A stretch of DNA of 64,000 bases, from positions 3,162,001-3,226,000 of the forward strand of contig NZ_CP107780.1 in assembly GCF_036345175.1 (NCBI RefSeq). The letters run 5' to 3'. The DNA comes from Streptomyces sp. NBC_00576 (GTDB lineage: Bacteria > Actinomycetota > Actinomycetes > Streptomycetales > Streptomycetaceae). The notes under the pieces are model-generated. The model searched no databases and was not told the origin of the DNA. It saw only the letters and a program-made list of their open reading frames with translations. Below are positions 16,194 through 26,613 of the stretch, piece after piece; the first letter of the stretch is position 1; each line of letters opens with the position of its first letter. The position numbers and the translations under genes are program-made.

Positions 16194-18854
16194 TCACCGC
16201 ATCAGAACCCCCGCCCCCTCCCCCACTTCCTCCGAAGGCACCGCCACCAGCCCCATCTCGGCGCTCGACGCCAGCAGCCGGTGCGCCGGCAGAATCCGCA
16301 CCGTGTACCCGTAGGGCCCCGTCCGATGAAGCGACAGTGGCCCTTCGTACTGCCAGCGCCCTTCCAGGTCGGGCCCGCCGACCGCCTTCAGTGGCACCGT
16401 CGTCGCGTCGGTGATGCTGTCCTGCGAGTCGACTCGCCCCGAGACCGCCTGGACCTCGACATCGTCCGGAGCGAGCTCACCCAGGCCCACCCGCACCCGG
16501 AGCGAGAGAGTGCTCCCCAGTTCCGCCGTCAGCGCGGGGGCGGTCGCCGCCGAGGTCTCGACGTGGTCGACCGTCACCGTGTGCCAGGCGGAGCGCACCC
16601 GGGACTTCCAGGTCGCCAACTCCCTTGCCGTGTCCGGGGTCATGGTGCGGTGGGCGCGGGCCGCGGGGGCGTACAGGCGTTCCACGTACTCGCGGACCAT
16701 ACGGCCGGCCAGGACCTTCGGGCCGAGGTGGGTGAGGGTCTCGCGGACCATCTCGATCCAGCGGTCGGGCAGGCCGGTCTCACCGTGTTCGTAGAAACGG
16801 GGAGTCACTCGCTGCTCCAGCAGGTCGTACAGTGCCGCGGCCTCCACGTCGTCCCGGTGGTCGGGGTCCGTGCCCGCGACGCCGTCCGCCGTGGGGATCG
16901 CCCAGCCGAAGTCGGGCCGGAACCATTCGTCCCACCAGCCGTCCAGGACCGAGAGGTTGAGGCAGCCGTTCAGCGCCGCCTTCATACCGCTCGTTCCGCA
17001 GGCCTCCAACGGGCGCAGGGGGTTGTTGAGCCAGATGTCGCAGCCCGGGTACAGCTTCTGCGCCATCGCCATGCCGTAGTCGGGGAGGAACACGATGCGG
17101 TGACGGACCCGTGGATCGTCCGCGAAGCGCACCAGCTCCTGGATCAGACGCTTGCCGCCGTCGTCCGCCGGGTGCGCCTTGCCCGCGATCACGATCTGGA
17201 TCGGCCGTTCCGGGTGGAGGAGCAGATCCAGCAGCCGGTCGCGGTCGCGCAGCATCAGGGTCAGGCGTTTGTACGAGGGGACACGGCGCGCGAATCCGAT
17301 CGTCAGGACGTCCGGGTCGAGCACCCCGTCGATCCAGCCCAACTCCGCGGTACCCGCGCCGCGTTGACGCCAGGACGCCCGCAGCCGCTGCCGTACCTCC
17401 ACCACCAACTGCTCACGCAGGGACCGTCGTAGCTCCCAGATGTCCTGGTCGGCGATGTCCGCGACCGCGTCCCACCGCTCCGAACCGCCGACCGTCAGCG
17501 CGTCCTCGGTGCGCTCCGCGCCGATCTGGCGGGCACCGAGCCTGAACACCTCCGGCGCGACCCAGGTGGGCGCGTGCACACCGTTCGTCACCGAGGTGAT
17601 CGGAACCTCGGCCGGGTCGAATCCCGGCCACAGCCCCGCGAACATCTCCCTGCTCACCTGGCCGTGGAGGAGGGAGACTCCGTTGGCCTGACGGCCCAAC
17701 CGCAGGCCCATCACCGCCATGTTGAAGAGGTTCGGCTCGCCGCCCGGGTACGTCTCCATGCCCAGGCTCAGCACGCGTTCCACGTCGATGCGCGGGAGTT
17801 CGGCGTCGGGGCCGAAGTGGCGGGCGACCAGTTCACGGTCGAAGCGGTCGATGCCGGCCGGGACGGGGGTGTGCGTCGTGAATACCGTGCCCGCGCGGAC
17901 CGCCTCCAGCCCCGCGTCGAAGTCCAGTCCCTCGTCGCAGAGTTCGGCGATCCGTTCCAGACCGAGGAAGCCGGCGTGGCCCTCGTTGGTGTGGAACACC
18001 TCGGGGGCGGGGTGGCCGGTGAGGCGGCAGTACGTCCGGACCGCGCGCACTCCTCCTATGCCGAGCAGCATCTCCTGGAGGAGGCGGTGCTCGCTGCCGC
18101 CCCCGTACAGCCGGTCCGTGACGCCCCGTTCGCCGAGGTCGTTCTCCTCCACGTCCGAGTCGAGGAGGAGCAGCGGTACGCGGCCCACCTGCGCCAGCCA
18201 GACCCGGGCCCGCAGCGACCGGCCGCCGGGCAGGGCCAGGGAGACCTGGGCCGGGGAGCCGTCGGGTTCCTTGAGGAGGGCGACGGGGAGTTCGTTGGGG
18301 TCGAGGACCGGATAGTGCTCCTGCTGCCAGCCGTCCCGGGAGAGGGACTGGCGGAAGTAGCCGTGCCGGTACATGAGTCCGACGCCGATCAGCGGTACGC
18401 CGAGGTCGCTGGCCGACTTCAGATGGTCCCCGGCGAGGATGCCGAGGCCGCCGGAGTACTGCGGCAGGGCGGCCGTGATGCCGTACTCAGGGGAGAAATA
18501 GGCGATGGCGGCGGGGAATTCGGCGCCCTGACCCTGAGATTGCGCCTGTGTCTGTGTTTGTGTCTGGTACCAGCGGGTGCCGGTGACGTACTCGTGGAGG
18601 TCGTCGGCGACCGTGGTGAGGCGACGCAGGAAGCGGCGGTCCTCGGCCAGTTCGGTGAGCCGCTCGGGCGAGAGGCTGCCGAGGAGCCGTACGGGGTCGC
18701 AGTCCGAGTCGGCCCAGCGCTCGGGGTCGACGGACTCGAAGAGTTCGCGGGTCTCCGCATGCCAGGACCAGCGCAGATTGCGGGCCAGGTCACTGAGCGG
18801 CCGGAGGGGCTCGGGGAGAACGGGACGGACGGTGAACCGACGGATCGCCTTCAC
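16194..18854 (-). CDS. glgP: Alpha-glucan phosphorylase
   Basis: An 886-aa cytoplasmic enzyme of the GT35 branch found in actinomycetes (N-terminal DUF3417-like region RRFTVRPVLPEPLRPLSDLA, longer than E. coli MalP). It phosphorolyses alpha-1,4-glucan to glucose-1-phosphate. The pyridoxal-phosphate lysine is Lys625 in GTSGMKAALNG. Also visible are the substrate loop segment HTNEGHAGFL and the phosphate-side region (RRVPSYKRLTL). It starts at GTG 18854, with GAGGTGG upstream. It diverges from the subtilase gene and, one gene further, from glgE, placing glucan breakdown beside the GlgE synthesis route. Confidence 0.93.
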   Translation of the reverse strand: MKAIRRFTVRPVLPEPLRPLSDLARNLRWSWHAETRELFESVDPERWADSDCDPVRLLGSLSPERLTELAEDRRFLRRLTTVADDLHEYVTGTRWYQTQTQTQAQSQGQGAEFPAAIAYFSPEYGITAALPQYSGGLGILAGDHLKSASDLGVPLIGVGLMYRHGYFRQSLSRDGWQQEHYPVLDPNELPVALLKEPDGSPAQVSLALPGGRSLRARVWLAQVGRVPLLLLDSDVEENDLGERGVTDRLYGGGSEHRLLQEMLLGIGGVRAVRTYCRLTGHPAPEVFHTNEGHAGFLGLERIAELCDEGLDFDAGLEAVRAGTVFTTHTPVPAGIDRFDRELVARHFGPDAELPRIDVERVLSLGMETYPGGEPNLFNMAVMGLRLGRQANGVSLLHGQVSREMFAGLWPGFDPAEVPITSVTNGVHAPTWVAPEVFRLGARQIGAERTEDALTVGGSERWDAVADIADQDIWELRRSLREQLVVEVRQRLRASWRQRGAGTAELGWIDGVLDPDVLTIGFARRVPSYKRLTLMLRDRDRLLDLLLHPERPIQIVIAGKAHPADDGGKRLIQELVRFADDPRVRHRIVFLPDYGMAMAQKLYPGCDIWLNNPLRPLEACGTSGMKAALNGCLNLSVLDGWWDEWFRPDFGWAIPTADGVAGTDPDHRDDVEAAALYDLLEQRVTPRFYEHGETGLPDRWIEMVRETLTHLGPKVLAGRMVREYVERLYAPAARAHRTMTPDTARELATWKSRVRSAWHTVTVDHVETSAATAPALTAELGSTLSLRVRVGLGELAPDDVEVQAVSGRVDSQDSITDATTVPLKAVGGPDLEGRWQYEGPLSLHRTGPYGYTVRILPAHRLLASSAEMGLVAVPSEEVGEGAGVLMR

Positions 18855-19115
18855 ATGCCACCTCGGTGGTCGTGCGTGATGTCAAACCTGTACGTACGCA
18901 AGGACACACGGCCATGTGCGTCCCGTCATCAACCCCTTGACGGTATCGGGGAGGGAGCGTTGGAACCATGGCGCGTATTACGCGCCCCCGTTGCGGACCG
19001 CCTGCCGATATGGCCGATTCCACCCCCGTAGGCCACCTTGTAACACTTCTCCCCGCACGAGAGGCTGCGCAGAAGGCCGCCCGGTGTCGGCGGCCGAGGA
19101 GGGGGAACTCCAACG

Positions 19116-20345
19116 ATGAAACGGACGCGCACCAGACGTCTGCGCTGGGCGGCGGGCCTGACCGCCGCGACCACAGCCGCGGTGCTTTCGGTCACCGCAC
19201 CCGCGCACGCCGCCCCGGAAGGTCACATAGCCGGCGCCGGTGAACCCGGCTCCGTCGGCGGAAGTTACCTGGTGACCCTCAAGGGGGGTACGGCGGCCTC
19301 GTCGGCGGACGGCAAGAGACTCGCCGCGAAGTACGGGGCGAAAATAAGCCACACCTACAGCACCGTCCTGAACGGCTATGCCATCCAGGCCAACGAGAGA
19401 CAGGCCGCACGCCTCGCGGCGGACTCCCGCGTGGCCTCGGTCGCCCAGGACACCAGGATCACGTACGACCGCGCCGGAAAACCCGGAAAACCCGGAAAAC
19501 AGGGCCGTCAGGATCCGCCGTCCTGGGGCCTGGACCGGATCGACCAGGCCGGTCTGCCGCTCAATGACGGCTACACCTGGCCGGAGTCGGCGGGCAGGGG
19601 CGTCACGGTGTACGTGATCGACACCGGCATCCGTATCTCGCACAAGGACTTCGGCGGACGCGCGAGTTACGGCTGGGACTTCGTCGGCGGTGACAGATGG
19701 GCCGGCGACGGAAACGGCCACGGCACACACGTCGCGGCGACGATCGCCGGCACGGCCCTGGGCGTCGCGAAGAAGGCCAGGGTCGTCTCCGTACGCGTCC
19801 TCGACAACGCGGGCGGCGGAACGACGGCGCAGGTCATCGCGGGTATCGACTGGGTGACGCGGAACGCCAGGAAACCCGCCGTCGCCAATGTGAGCCTCGG
19901 TGGCTACCGCAATGCCCAACTGGACGCGGCCGTACGGTACTCGATCGCGTCCGGGGTGACGTACACGGTCGCGGCCGGGAACGACGGGGAGCGGGCGGAT
20001 TACCATTCCCCGGCCGCCGTCAAGGAGGCGATCACCGTCGGCGCGACCGGGCCGACGGACGACCGGGCCGACTTCTCGAACTGGGGACCGAGTCTCGACC
20101 TGTTCGCCCCGGGCGTCACGATCACCTCGGCGTCGTACGCGAGCGACACCGGCCGGGTGGCCTACTCCGGGACGTCGATGGCGGCGCCGCACGCGGCGGG
20201 GGCGGCCGCCCTCTACTTGGCGGAACAACCGAAATCCACTCCGGCTCAAGTCGCCAAGGCGCTGACGAGTTTGGCGACGTCCGGGAAAGTCTTCGACAAG
20301 GGAACTGGTTCACCGAACAAACTCCTGCGGACACCGCTCTCTTAG
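19116..20345 (+). CDS. Secreted subtilisin-like serine protease (S8, proteinase K-like)
   Basis: A 409-aa exported protease. A twin-Arg-like basic N-terminus (MKRTRTRRLRW) and hydrophobic stretch ending APAHAAP form the signal peptide. An inhibitor-I9 propeptide follows (about 45-115), then a short GKPGKPGK linker. The mature S8 domain has Asp169 (VIDTGIR), His202 (NGHGTHVA), oxyanion Asn289 (AAGND) and Ser354 (SGTSMAAPH). All catalytic residues are present. It lies between glgP and glgE but shares no function with them; the divergent 261-bp spacer probably holds its promoter and that of glgP. Confidence 0.93.
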   Translation: MKRTRTRRLRWAAGLTAATTAAVLSVTAPAHAAPEGHIAGAGEPGSVGGSYLVTLKGGTAASSADGKRLAAKYGAKISHTYSTVLNGYAIQANERQAARLAADSRVASVAQDTRITYDRAGKPGKPGKQGRQDPPSWGLDRIDQAGLPLNDGYTWPESAGRGVTVYVIDTGIRISHKDFGGRASYGWDFVGGDRWAGDGNGHGTHVAATIAGTALGVAKKARVVSVRVLDNAGGGTTAQVIAGIDWVTRNARKPAVANVSLGGYRNAQLDAAVRYSIASGVTYTVAAGNDGERADYHSPAAVKEAITVGATGPTDDRADFSNWGPSLDLFAPGVTITSASYASDTGRVAYSGTSMAAPHAAGAAALYLAEQPKSTPAQVAKALTSLATSGKVFDKGTGSPNKLLRTPLS

Positions 20346-20568
20346 GAGCACTGTGCCGTTGTCGGCCCCGTCCGCCGGACGGGGCCGATGTCGTTCGCCA
20401 ACCTGGCTGATCCTGGGCGCAGACATACGCGTGAGTAGTTAGCAAAGTGCCGGATTGCCTACCCGAATAGGGTGGGAAGGCTCCCCCGGTACACGACTGG
20501 GGTGCACCACGCTGGACACCCTCCCCACATCCATCCGCCCACCCACGTTGACGCGGACAGGAGCGGTC

Positions 20569-23258
20569 ATGCCCGCCACGCACCACTCGGCAGCACCCCC
20601 GACATCCACTACCGGCACACCACCGATACACCCGCCGGACACCGCCGTCCCGCCGGCCGCCCCGGAGACACCCTCTCCGGCCCGGAAGACATCCACCGGC
20701 GCCCGGTCGAGGGTTCCGGAGCAACCGGCTCCGGAGCACCCCGCCGACGCCGGTCCGACGGCCCGCACCACACCCTCGGCCAAGGGCGAGCCGACCCCGG
20801 ACCCGCCCTCGGTCACGGGCCGACCGGTCTCGGACACACCGTCCGCCACAGGCCGACCGGCAGTGGACACCCCGTCCGCCACCGGCCGACCCACCTCGAA
20901 CACGCCCTCGGTCACGGGCCAACCCGCCTCGGACACACCGTCCGCCACAGGCCGACCGGCAGTGGACACCCCGTCCGCCACCGGCCGACCCACCTCGAAC
21001 ACGCCCTCCGCCACGGGCCAACCCGCCTCGGACACACCGTCCGCCACAGGCCGACCGGCAGTGGACACCCCGTCCGCCACCGGCCGACCCACCTCGAACA
21101 CGCCCTCCGCCACGGGCCAACCCGCCTCGAACACACCGTCCGCCACAGGCCGACCGGCAGTGGACACCCCGTCCGCCACCAGGCGACCCACCTCGAACAC
21201 GCCCTCCGCCGCTCCTCCGGCCGCGAAACCGGCCCAGGTCCCCCGGAGCAGCCCGCCCCGTCCCTCCGCCACGGGCACCGCGGTCGGCCGTATCCCCGTC
21301 CTGGATGTCCGCCCCCTCGTCACGGGCGGGCGCCGTCCGGCCAAGGCGGTGGTCGGGGAGGCCTTCGAGGTTTCGGCCACCGTCTTCCGTGAGGGCCACG
21401 ACGCGGTCGCCGCCAATGTCGTGCTCCGCGACCCGAAGGGCCGCCCCGGCCGCTGGACGCCGATGCGCGAACTCGCCCCGGGCACCGACCGCTGGGGCGC
21501 CACCGTCGAGGCCGACGCGCCCGGTGAGTGGACGTACACCGTGGAGGCGTGGGGCGACCCGATCAGCACCTGGCGGCACCGCGCCGGCATCAAGATCCCG
21601 GCCGGGATCGACACGGAACTGGTGCTGGAGGAGGGCGCGCTGCTGTACGAGCGGGCCGCCACCGGCGTACCGAAGAACAAGGGCAAACGGGACGTGATCC
21701 TGGCCGCCGCCGAGGCCCTCCGGGACGTCGAACGCCCGGCGCCTGCCCGGCTGTCGGCGGCCCTCACACCAGCCGTCAACAAGGTGTTGCGTCGCTATCC
21801 GTTGCGTGAGCTGGTGACGTCGAGTGAGCCGTTGGCGCTGGTGGTGGAGCGGGAGCGGGCGCTGTACGGGGCCTGGTACGAGTTCTTCCCCCGTTCCGAG
21901 GGGACGCCCGAACACCCGCACGGGACGTTTCGGACGGCGGCGCGGCGGTTGCCGGCGATCGCCGCGATGGGCTTCGACGTCCTCTACCTGCCCCCGATCC
22001 ATCCGATCGGGCACACGTTCCGCAAGGGCCCCAACAACACGCTGTCGGCGTCCGCGCAGGATGTGGGGGTGCCGTGGGCGATCGGTTCCGAGGCCGGCGG
22101 CCATGACGCCGTCCACCCGGATCTGGGCACGCTGGAGGACTTCGGCTTCTTCGTCGCCGAGGCCGCCCGGCACGGGATCGAGGTGGCGCTCGACTTCGCG
22201 CTGCAGTGCTCGCCGGACCACCCCTGGGTGCACAAGTTCCCCCAGTGGTTCCATCACCGCCCGGACGGGACGATCGCGTACGCGGAGAACCCGCCGAAGA
22301 AGTACCAGGACATCTACCCCATCGCCTTCGACGCCGACCTGCCCGGCCTGATCGCCGAGACCGTGCGGGTCCTGCGGCACTGGATGGCCCACGGGGTGCG
22401 GATCTTCCGCGTCGACAACCCGCACACCAAACCGGTCGTCTTCTGGGAACAGGTGATCGCGGACATCAACGCCACCGACCCGGACGTGATCTTCCTGGCG
22501 GAGGCGTTCACCCGCCCCGCGATGATGCACGCCCTGGCCCAGGTCGGCTTCCAGCAGTCCTACACCTATTTCACCTGGCGCAACACCAAGGCCGAACTCA
22601 CCGAGTACCTCACCGAACTGTCGGGGGAGGCGGCCGCGTACATGCGGCCGAATTTCTTCGTCAACACCCCCGACATCCTGCACGAGTATCTTCAGCAGGG
22701 CGGCCGTCCGGCATTCGAGGCGCGTGCCGTGCTGGCCGCGACGCTCTCTCCCACCTGGGGGATCTACAGCGGCTACGAACTGTGCGAGAACGCCCCCCTG
22801 CGCGAGGGCAGCGAAGAATACCTGAACTCCGAGAAATACCAACTGCGTACCCGCGACTGGGAGTCGGCGGAGCGTGACGGACGTAGCATCGCGCCATTGA
22901 TAGCGACGCTCAACGCGATCCGACGGCGCAGCCCGGCTCTGGGTCAGCTGCGTGACCTCCACTTCCACCACGCGGACCAGGAGGCGGTGATCGTCTACTC
23001 GAAACGCCGGGGATCGAACACGGTTCTGGTGGTCGTGAACCTCGACCCTCACCACACCCAGGAGGCGACGGTCTCGTTGGACATGCCGCAACTCGGCCTG
23101 GACTGGCACGAGTCGGTGCCGGTACGCGACGAGCTGACCGGCGAAACCTACCAATGGGGCAGGACGAACTACGTGCGCCTGGAACCGGGTACTCGCCCCG
23201 CGCACATCATGACCGTCCTGCGACCGTCCACCCCGCAGATCGGAGGGTCACCCACAAC

Positions 23259-23262
<4 letters not shown>
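20569..23262 (+). CDS. glgE: Alpha-1,4-glucan:maltose-1-phosphate maltosyltransferase with repeat-rich N-terminal extension
   Basis: An 897-aa GH13_3 enzyme that transfers maltosyl from maltose-1-phosphate to glycogen-like glucan. The enzyme core begins near residue 239 (GRIPVLDVRPLV). The nucleophile is Asp616 (FRVDNPHTKP), the acid/base Glu645 (FLAEAF) and the third acid Asp702 (NTPDILHEY). Their spacing of 29 and 57 matches Asp394/Glu423/Asp480 as I recall them for S. coelicolor GlgE. Residues 1-238 are an added Pro/Thr-rich region with twelve 11-aa repeats. The start is ATG 20569 behind ACAGGAG. No ATG, GTG or TTG lies in frame between the repeats and the core. The stop overlaps treS by 4 bp. 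Confidence 0.95.
20809..21204 (+). repeat. Twelve 33-bp repeats inside glgE (four 99-bp higher-order units)
   Basis: This segment encodes twelve 11-aa units of the form S(A/V)TG(R/Q)P-x-x-(D/N)TP. They cycle in the order xxSDTP/ASDTP, AVDTP, TSNTP, so the longer period is 33 aa or 99 bp, repeated four times. The copies are nearly identical at DNA level, including silent positions, which suggests recent expansion or homogenisation. The length stays a multiple of three, keeping glgE in frame. Confidence 0.95.
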
Positions 23263-24971
<1,709 letters not shown>

Positions 24972-25012
24972 TACGTGGTCGTGCGTCGTCGTACGTGGTC
25001 ACATGTGCCGAA

Positions 25013-25048
25013 CCCCGGGCGGGCCGGTTTCCCCCGTCCCGCCCGGGG
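25013..25048 (+). terminator. Hairpin between treS and mak
   Basis: A perfect 11-bp stem, CCCCGGGCGGG (25013-25023) with CCCGCCCGGGG (25038-25048), encloses a 14-base loop. No T-run follows, and the next gene starts 44 bp later on the same strand. It may be a partial terminator or an mRNA processing or stability site that lowers mak-glgB expression relative to glgE-treS. Confidence 0.5.
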
Positions 25049-25091
25049 CACGCATCAGTCACACCCCGCCCCGGGCAAAGGACGCGACGCC

Positions 25092-26555
25092 ATGTCGGAA
25101 GCCATCACCCGCTCCGCCACGACAGGTCCCGACCTCCTCGCGTCCCTTGATCCACTGCTGCGCGAATGGCTGCCCAGACAGCGCTGGTTCGCCGGCAAAG
25201 GACGCCCGGTCACCGACTTCTCCCTGGTGGCGGCCACCGAACTGCTGCCGATCACCACACAGCTGGGTCTGTACCACCTCCTCGTACGTGCCCATCAGCC
25301 CGCGCTGCAGGGCCCCGGGGACTGCTACCAGCTCCTCATAGGTGTGCGCGAGGCGCTGCCGCCCCGGCTGGCGCCCGCGCTGATCGGACACGTGGACCGG
25401 GGCCCGCTGAGCGGCCGGACGGTGTACGACGCCCTGTACGACGCCCGGCCGGCCGAAGTGCTCCTGGAGGCGATGCGGACCCGGGCTCGGATCGGCGCGC
25501 TGCGCTTCGACCGGGACGGGAACGGAAGCGGGGACGGAAGCGGAGACGGCAAGGGCGCAGCCAGGGACGACGGTGGGGGCGAGGGTGAGATACCCGCGGG
25601 GCTGGTGGCCCGGATGGTGACCTCGGAGCAGTCCAACTCGTCGATCGTCTACGGCGATACGTTCATCCTGAAGCTGCTCCGCCGGGTCGTACCGGGCGTC
25701 AACCCCGACCTGGAGCTGCCGCTGGCGCTGGCCCGCGTGGGCTGCCCCCGGGTACCGGCCCCGGTGGCGTGGATACGCGCCGACGCCGCCGGGACGACCG
25801 ATCCCGATGCGGAGCTGAACGCCGAGGACAGTTACGTACTCGGCGTTCTCCAGCCCTTCGTTCGGGGTGCGGCCGACGGCTGGGAGCTGGCGCTGCGCGA
25901 GCTGGCCAAGGGGGAGGACTTCAGCGCGGAGGCGCGGGCGCTCGGGCGGGCCACCGCCGAGGTGCACATGGCGCTCGCCCGCGCGCTGCCCACGGTGACG
26001 CTCGGCCACGCGCAGTTGCGCCCGCTGGTCGACGGCATGGTCGAACGCCTGGACGCGGCGATCCAGGCCGTACCGGCTCTCCACCCGTACGCGCCCGGCC
26101 TGCGCTCGGCGTACGAGGCGCTGGCCGACCTCGCCGCCGAGGGCCAGACCTGGACGGCCCAGCGCATCCACGGCGATCTGCACCTCGGGCAGTGTCTGCG
26201 TTCGCCGTCCGGGGAGTGGTCGCTGATCGACTTCGAGGGCGAGCCGTCGAAGCCGCTCGCGGAACGGCGGCTGCCGCAACCTCCGGTACGGGACATCGCG
26301 GGCATGCTCCGCTCCTTCGACTACGCGGCCCACTCGCTCCATCCCCGGTCGCCCGACTGGGCGGCGGTGTGCCGGGCCGCGTACTGCGCCGGGTACGCGG
26401 AGACCTGCGGCCGGGACCCGCGTACCGATCCCGTACTGCTGCGGGCGTACGAGACGGACAAGGCGGTGTACGAGGTGGTGTACGAGGCCCGGCACCGTCC
26501 GGACTGGCTTCCGGTACCGATGTCGGCGATACACCGGCTGTCCGCACCCGGCTGA
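25092..26555 (+). CDS. mak: Maltokinase (Pep2/Mak)
   Basis: A 487-aa cytoplasmic kinase that phosphorylates maltose to maltose-1-phosphate, the GlgE donor. The N-terminal cap domain (PRQRWFAGKGRPV) and an aminoglycoside-phosphotransferase-like fold are recognisable: catalytic Asp362 in RIHGDLHLGQC and metal-binding Asp380 in LIDFEGEP. The region about residues 140-165 is a Gly/Asp/Ser-rich insert (GNGSGDGSGDG), probably a flexible loop. The start is ATG 25092 with AAAGGA upstream. It sits 120 bp after treS and 58 bp before glgB in the same operon. Confidence 0.93.
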   Translation: MSEAITRSATTGPDLLASLDPLLREWLPRQRWFAGKGRPVTDFSLVAATELLPITTQLGLYHLLVRAHQPALQGPGDCYQLLIGVREALPPRLAPALIGHVDRGPLSGRTVYDALYDARPAEVLLEAMRTRARIGALRFDRDGNGSGDGSGDGKGAARDDGGGEGEIPAGLVARMVTSEQSNSSIVYGDTFILKLLRRVVPGVNPDLELPLALARVGCPRVPAPVAWIRADAAGTTDPDAELNAEDSYVLGVLQPFVRGAADGWELALRELAKGEDFSAEARALGRATAEVHMALARALPTVTLGHAQLRPLVDGMVERLDAAIQAVPALHPYAPGLRSAYEALADLAAEGQTWTAQRIHGDLHLGQCLRSPSGEWSLIDFEGEPSKPLAERRLPQPPVRDIAGMLRSFDYAAHSLHPRSPDWAAVCRAAYCAGYAETCGRDPRTDPVLLRAYETDKAVYEVVYEARHRPDWLPVPMSAIHRLSAPG

Positions 26556-26613
26556 CCTCCTGCGTCACCTCGCCCCCGCCACACCTCACCTCACCCCCGA
26601 AAGGCCCCCGCCT

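Noticed and set aside
20809..21204. CRISPR-like array
   Set aside because: Units are directly adjacent with no unique spacers and are in frame within glgE.
20122..23205. Long minus-strand open frame across glgE
   Set aside because: Antisense shadow of glgE; the repetitive composition mirrors the glgE repeats.
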